A stretch of DNA of 40,094 bases. Origin: an uncultured Flavobacteriales bacterium. GTDB taxonomy: Bacteria; Bacteroidota; Bacteroidia; Flavobacteriales_D; Sanyastnellaceae. The notes below the pieces were generated by a model that saw nothing but the letters and a program-made list of their open reading frames with translations, searched no databases and was not told the DNA's origin. A program made the position numbers and the translations under genes. Numbering within the stretch: the first letter of the stretch is position 1; every line of letters begins with the position of its first letter. The DNA is taken from assembly GCA_905479115.1 (NCBI GenBank), contig CAJQLF010000029.1, positions 1-40,094 of the forward strand. The letters are read 5' to 3'. Positions 36,277 to 40,094 of the stretch are shown piece after piece.

Positions 36277-38298
36277 ATGAAGTTTGAACTCCAGAGCGAA
36301 TATCAGCCTGCCGGTGACCAACCTGAGGCCATCAAACAATTGGTTGAGGGGATTCAAAATGGCACCCAACATCAAACGCTATTGGGTGTCACAGGGTCCG
36401 GAAAGACGTTCACGATGGCGAACGTCATCGCTCAGACGCAGCGCCCGACGCTCGTCTTGAGTCACAACAAAACGCTCGCAGCACAACTTTACAGTGAATT
36501 CAAGGAATTCTTCCCTAACAACCTCGTTGAGTACTTCGTCAGTTACTATGACTATTACCAACCCGAGGCTTACATCGCCACAACAAATACCTACATCGAA
36601 AAGGATTTGGCTATTAATGAGGAGATTGAAAAACTGAGGCTCAGCACGACATCCTCCTTGCTCAGTGGCCGCCGCGACGTCATCGTCATTGCATCCATTA
36701 GTTGCATTTACGGTATTGGCAATCCGGTAGAATTTCACAAAAGTGTTATTCCACTGAAGGTTGGTCAAAAATGGGGGCGCAATGCCTTCTTGCATACCCT
36801 GGTTAGCTCTTTATACAGCAGAACACGCGCTGAGTTTAAACGAGGGACATTCCGGGTCCAAGGGGATACGGTGGATGTTTTTTTGGCTTACGCCGACCAT
36901 GCGCTCCGCGTGCACTTTTGGGGCGATGAAATCGAGCAGTTGGAAACCATTGACCCCGAGACTGGAGCACGTATTCATGCGTTCGATGAACTCATCATTT
37001 ATCCGGCCAACTTATTCGTTGCCAGCAAATCAACAACAGATCAAGCCGTTTGGGAAATTCAACAGGATCTGGAAAAACAGAAGGTATTTTTTACTGAACA
37101 AGCCAAATATCTCGAAGCAAAGCGGCTCGAGGAGCGGACGCTGTATGATTTAGAAATGATCAAGGAAATTGGATTCTGCAATGGAATTGAGAATTACAGC
37201 CGATACTTTGATCGACGCAAGCCGGGTGAAAGGCCATTTTGCCTCCTCGATTATTTCGCGGATGATTTCTTATTAATGGTAGATGAGAGCCATGTAACCG
37301 TGCCTCAAATCGGCGCGATGTTTGGGGGAGATCGCTCGCGCAAAATGGCACTCGTAGAGTACGGATTTCGGCTTCCTTCAGCGATGGACAACCGTCCATT
37401 GAAGGCGGATGAATTCAACACCATTACCCATCAGATAGTGTATGTGTCAGCTACCCCAGCGGATTATGAATTAGAGCAATCGGAGGGCGTCATTGTGGAG
37501 CAAGTCATTCGTCCGACCGGTTTACTTGACCCCCCCATCGATGTGCGACCATGCACGCATCAAGTGGATGACCTCATTGGTGAAATCCGGATTACCATTG
37601 AAAAGGGAGAACGCATTCTCGTCACAACGCTGACCAAACGCATGGCAGAAGAACTAACGAAATACCTCGACCGCTTGAGCATTCCAGCGCGGTACATCCA
37701 TTCGGATGTTAAAACACTCGATCGCGTTGAGATCATTCGGGAACTTCGAGACGGAGTATTCGACGTTCTTGTCGGCGTCAACTTGCTCCGAGAGGGATTG
37801 GACATTCCTGAAGTTTCCTTGGTAGCGATCATGGATGCCGATAAAGAAGGGTTTTTAAGATCGGATCGTTCGCTCACCCAAACCGCTGGACGCGCTGCTC
37901 GAAATGTGAACGGGCGGGTCATCATGTATGCCGATAAGATTACCGATTCGATGGCACGAACCATGGACGAAACAAAGCGAAGAAGGGAAAAGCAAGAGGA
38001 GTACAATTCGGAGCATGGAATCACTCCGCAACAAATTAAGAAGCAGAAAAAAACCATCTTTGAACAAAGTCGTCAAATCGACGATCGACCTCGCCACATG
38101 GTCGCTGAGCCTGCACCGGTAGCTGCGGATCCCGTCTGGCAAACCATGTCTGATGCAGCGCTGGAAAAATCAACGGAACACACCAAACAAAGGATGGAAA
38201 TAGCGGCCAAAGAGTTGGACTTCATGGAAGCCGCTCGGCTGCGAGATGAGTATTTTGCCTTGAAGGAGATCATGGACCTACGCAAATCCAGCAAATGA
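36277..38298 (+). CDS. uvrB: Excinuclease ABC subunit B
   Basis: This 673-residue nucleotide-excision repair helicase verifies DNA damage and loads UvrC. The ATG at 36277-36279 (MKFELQSEYQPAGDQPEAI) fits the family start; the frame is open further upstream to 36187 but that part crosses the terminator. Walker A GVTGSGKT is at 37-44, the beta-hairpin region has YYDYYQPEAYI, the Walker B box is VDESH, and helicase motif VI is QTAGRAARN. The C-terminal UVR domain (EIAAKELDFMEAARLRDEY) binds UvrC. The last four bases overlap the next gene. Confidence 0.98.
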   Translation: MKFELQSEYQPAGDQPEAIKQLVEGIQNGTQHQTLLGVTGSGKTFTMANVIAQTQRPTLVLSHNKTLAAQLYSEFKEFFPNNLVEYFVSYYDYYQPEAYIATTNTYIEKDLAINEEIEKLRLSTTSSLLSGRRDVIVIASISCIYGIGNPVEFHKSVIPLKVGQKWGRNAFLHTLVSSLYSRTRAEFKRGTFRVQGDTVDVFLAYADHALRVHFWGDEIEQLETIDPETGARIHAFDELIIYPANLFVASKSTTDQAVWEIQQDLEKQKVFFTEQAKYLEAKRLEERTLYDLEMIKEIGFCNGIENYSRYFDRRKPGERPFCLLDYFADDFLLMVDESHVTVPQIGAMFGGDRSRKMALVEYGFRLPSAMDNRPLKADEFNTITHQIVYVSATPADYELEQSEGVIVEQVIRPTGLLDPPIDVRPCTHQVDDLIGEIRITIEKGERILVTTLTKRMAEELTKYLDRLSIPARYIHSDVKTLDRVEIIRELRDGVFDVLVGVNLLREGLDIPEVSLVAIMDADKEGFLRSDRSLTQTAGRAARNVNGRVIMYADKITDSMARTMDETKRRREKQEEYNSEHGITPQQIKKQKKTIFEQSRQIDDRPRHMVAEPAPVAADPVWQTMSDAALEKSTEHTKQRMEIAAKELDFMEAARLRDEYFALKEIMDLRKSSK

Positions 38299-38834
38299 GC
38301 ACAGAACGCAATCGACTGAGTTCGGAAGCCTATGCCGATGCACCCAAGTTGGGGGTTCGGTTTGTCCTTGAAAACATACGCTCGGGGCAAAATGTAGGCG
38401 CCTTCTTTCGAACAGGCGACGCTTTTCGAATTGAGGGGATCGACCTCTGCGGATACACCGCTCACCCCCCACATCGAGACATCCTGAAAAGTGCCCTTGG
38501 CGCCTCTGAGCATGTCGCATGGAGGGGCCACGAATCCGCCGCAGAAGCCATTGCTGTGCTCCGCTCCGAGGGGTTCCATATCGCGGTAATCGAACAAACC
38601 GATTCAAGCATCATGCTGCAAGATTGGTCCCCCAAGGCTGGCGAAAAATGGGCCTTGGTTTTTGGAAATGAAGTCCGAGGAGTTGAACTGAATACCACTG
38701 AAGCGGCGGACATAAGCATCGAAATTCCTCAGTTTGGCGTCAAACAGAGCCTCAACGTCAGTGTCTGCGGAGGAATGGTCTTATGGGAGGCGGCGCGCAA
38801 GATGGGCCTGCCTCAAGTCAATTCAGTCGGCTAG
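38295..38834 (+). CDS. SpoU/TrmH family RNA 2'-O-methyltransferase
   Basis: This 179-residue SPOUT-fold enzyme uses S-adenosylmethionine to methylate a ribose in tRNA or rRNA. The three SPOU motifs are visible: NIRSGQNVGAFFRTGDAF (motif 1), ALVFGNEVRGV (motif 2) and IEIPQFGVKQSLNVSVCGG (motif 3). It has no extra N-terminal RNA-binding domain, so it is a minimal form, and the target nucleotide cannot be assigned. It starts on the uvrB stop (ATGA) and its 3' end overlaps the convergent peptidase gene by 12 bases. Confidence 0.93.
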   Translation: MSTERNRLSSEAYADAPKLGVRFVLENIRSGQNVGAFFRTGDAFRIEGIDLCGYTAHPPHRDILKSALGASEHVAWRGHESAAEAIAVLRSEGFHIAVIEQTDSSIMLQDWSPKAGEKWALVFGNEVRGVELNTTEAADISIEIPQFGVKQSLNVSVCGGMVLWEAARKMGLPQVNSVG

Positions 38835-40094
38835 CAAGCCCTGAATCGGCACACCCAGCCAGCGTTCCAAAGATTCCCGGACAGCCTCCCTTTGTCCCTC
38901 GGACATGTTCCGAATTCGCGCGGTACCATGGCTTTGATCTTGCAGGAAGAAATACAATGCATCTCGGTCTTGGTTTTCAGGCATGGCCGTCGCACTCCAG
39001 GTATCGAGTGCTCCATTGATGTGGATGAACTCATCCCCTTCCGCCTCGACCCAATGGTATACCGAATCTGCCAATGCTCCCCCATCGTATTCGACTTCCA
39101 TTTGGTTAGGTGTAAAAATCGCGGAAGGATTCGGGGTAATGGGCAAAGCGCGAAGCAATCCCGCAAACGCTTCTGTTTCGTATCCATAGTAACCAAATTC
39201 AGCAGCGCACTGATAGTAATGAGACGCATAGCTCTCCATACCATCATCTGAGAAAAATCCCAATCCACTCACCGTCAAAAAATGATCGAGCACTTCTTCC
39301 AAATCAGCATTCGGATTCGGAATGTCACCGCAATCTGAACCCCACTGCCAAAAGGAAAACGGGTATTCAAGGACGGCATATTCAAAAGCCTCTTCCAGCG
39401 TCAAATATTCGAACCGCAATCCCTCTCCTTTCGCGTGCCACTTCAACCTCAATAAGCTCGCATCGTATTCGGTCAGAATCCTCGATTGAATCGCCTCAAT
39501 GCGCTTCCGACATGCTCTGCTGCCTGCGGTATTCAAAAACTCGTAGATCCGATCGTCCTCCAGCGCCAAGTTAATGGGCGCAACATAGGGCACGCTCGCC
39601 GCGACATCATCCGGGTAAAAGTACCGGTAGTAAATCGTTGTCTGTCCCCCCTTGCTGATACCCGATGCTACCCAAGGCGCATCAAAATACATTCCCAACA
39701 ACGTCCGAATTCGATGCAAATCCGCCACAGCCTGACGAATGTTCAAATACCGGTAATCCAATGAATCCGGCATGCTTTCTCCGTAAAACCGATGCTCCAC
39801 GACCACTTGATTGGCGCCAATTTGACGCGCCAACTCACTCGCATAGTTAGCCCCTCTGCTGTAGCCCTCGGTCACCAGCACAGTCGGTTGGGTAACATCC
39901 CATTGAGAGACATAAACCCGTTGCCAGAAGCTTCCGGCCTCTGGATTAGCATGGTCCAGCGGCTGACGTATTTGCAAAGCCCAGGCCGCTTGAAAAGGAG
40001 CGGGTGGGGCAATGGATTCAAACCGAACATCCGGTAAATCAAACAAAAATTCCTCAACCGTCTTGACATCATTTTGAGCAAACACAGGCTCCAA
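38823..40094 (-). CDS. Serine peptidase of the S37 (PS-10/tripeptidyl aminopeptidase) family, 5' end cut
   Basis: At least 423 residues are present; the frame is open at the right edge and the true start lies outside. The alpha/beta-hydrolase nucleophile elbow is GISKGG, with Ser147 counted from the window edge. The flanking sequence VVVEHRFYGESMPDSLDYRYL and YFYPDDVAASVPYVAP resembles the Streptomyces PS-10 tripeptidyl aminopeptidase family S37, related in fold to S28. C-terminal His and Asp of the triad are probably in QDQSHGTAR and NGALDTWSA. Export is likely but the signal peptide is not in the window. Confidence 0.82.
   Translation of the reverse strand: MEPVFAQNDVKTVEEFLFDLPDVRFESIAPPAPFQAAWALQIRQPLDHANPEAGSFWQRVYVSQWDVTQPTVLVTEGYSRGANYASELARQIGANQVVVEHRFYGESMPDSLDYRYLNIRQAVADLHRIRTLLGMYFDAPWVASGISKGGQTTIYYRYFYPDDVAASVPYVAPINLALEDDRIYEFLNTAGSRACRKRIEAIQSRILTEYDASLLRLKWHAKGEGLRFEYLTLEEAFEYAVLEYPFSFWQWGSDCGDIPNPNADLEEVLDHFLTVSGLGFFSDDGMESYASHYYQCAAEFGYYGYETEAFAGLLRALPITPNPSAIFTPNQMEVEYDGGALADSVYHWVEAEGDEFIHINGALDTWSATAMPENQDRDALYFFLQDQSHGTARIRNMSEGQREAVRESLERWLGVPIQGLLAD

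Overview
This window is a gene-dense piece of a Bacteroidota chromosome, most likely from a marine member of the Flavobacteriales. That placement is an inference. It rests on a C-terminal type IX secretion sorting domain, a type III glutamine synthetase, an OmpA/PD40/TPR protein of PorE type, a Flavobacteriia-like DnaX without zinc cysteines, TTG-N19-TAnnTTTG promoters, and a near absence of Shine-Dalgarno sequences. No phage, insertion sequence, CRISPR array or other clearly mobile DNA was found.

Layout. Positions 1-10838 (minus strand) hold the ancient information-processing block, read right to left: promoter, tRNA-Thr(TGT), tRNA-Tyr, tRNA-Gly, tRNA-Thr(GGT), tuf, tRNA-Trp, secE, nusG, rplK, rplA, rplJ, rplL, a strong terminator or attenuator, rpoB, and the 5' half of rpoC (cut by the window edge). 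Next come hpf, xerC and rpsU. The xerC promoter appears to lie inside the rpsU terminator. From 12449 to 22535 is a run of mostly tightly packed metabolic and housekeeping genes, several overlapping by ATGA: acyl-CoA dehydrogenase, apt, a ComEA-like protein, a sodium:alanine symporter, a K+ channel, pyrF, prfA, purM and a PorE-like OmpA protein. glnN (22674-24860) has its own promoter and terminator. Positions 24977-33056 hold a large secreted PNGase F-like protein, an aminotransferase, a GNAT protein, an S4-domain protein and a TonB-dependent receptor. dnaX (33162-34931) is divergent from the plus-strand rpsF-rpsR-rplI operon, which ends in a strong terminator. uvrB and a SpoU-type RNA methyltransferase follow on the plus strand and meet a convergent, 5'-truncated serine peptidase at the right edge.

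The most interesting signals are these: (1) a ten-A tract in dnaX where a one-base slip in either direction gives a stop codon within a few codons, exactly at the end of the clamp-loader core, so it should produce a gamma-type short subunit; (2) a secreted peptide:N-glycosidase F-like protein in which the catalytic fold is split by an insert of about 515 residues carrying a LamG-like domain; (3) rpsU with the Tyr54 used to occlude the anti-Shine-Dalgarno, but without the Shine-Dalgarno described for many Flavobacteriia bS21 genes; (4) a consistent promoter architecture with an exact 19-base spacer, including one promoter nested in a terminator. No wholly unknown multi-gene system is evident.
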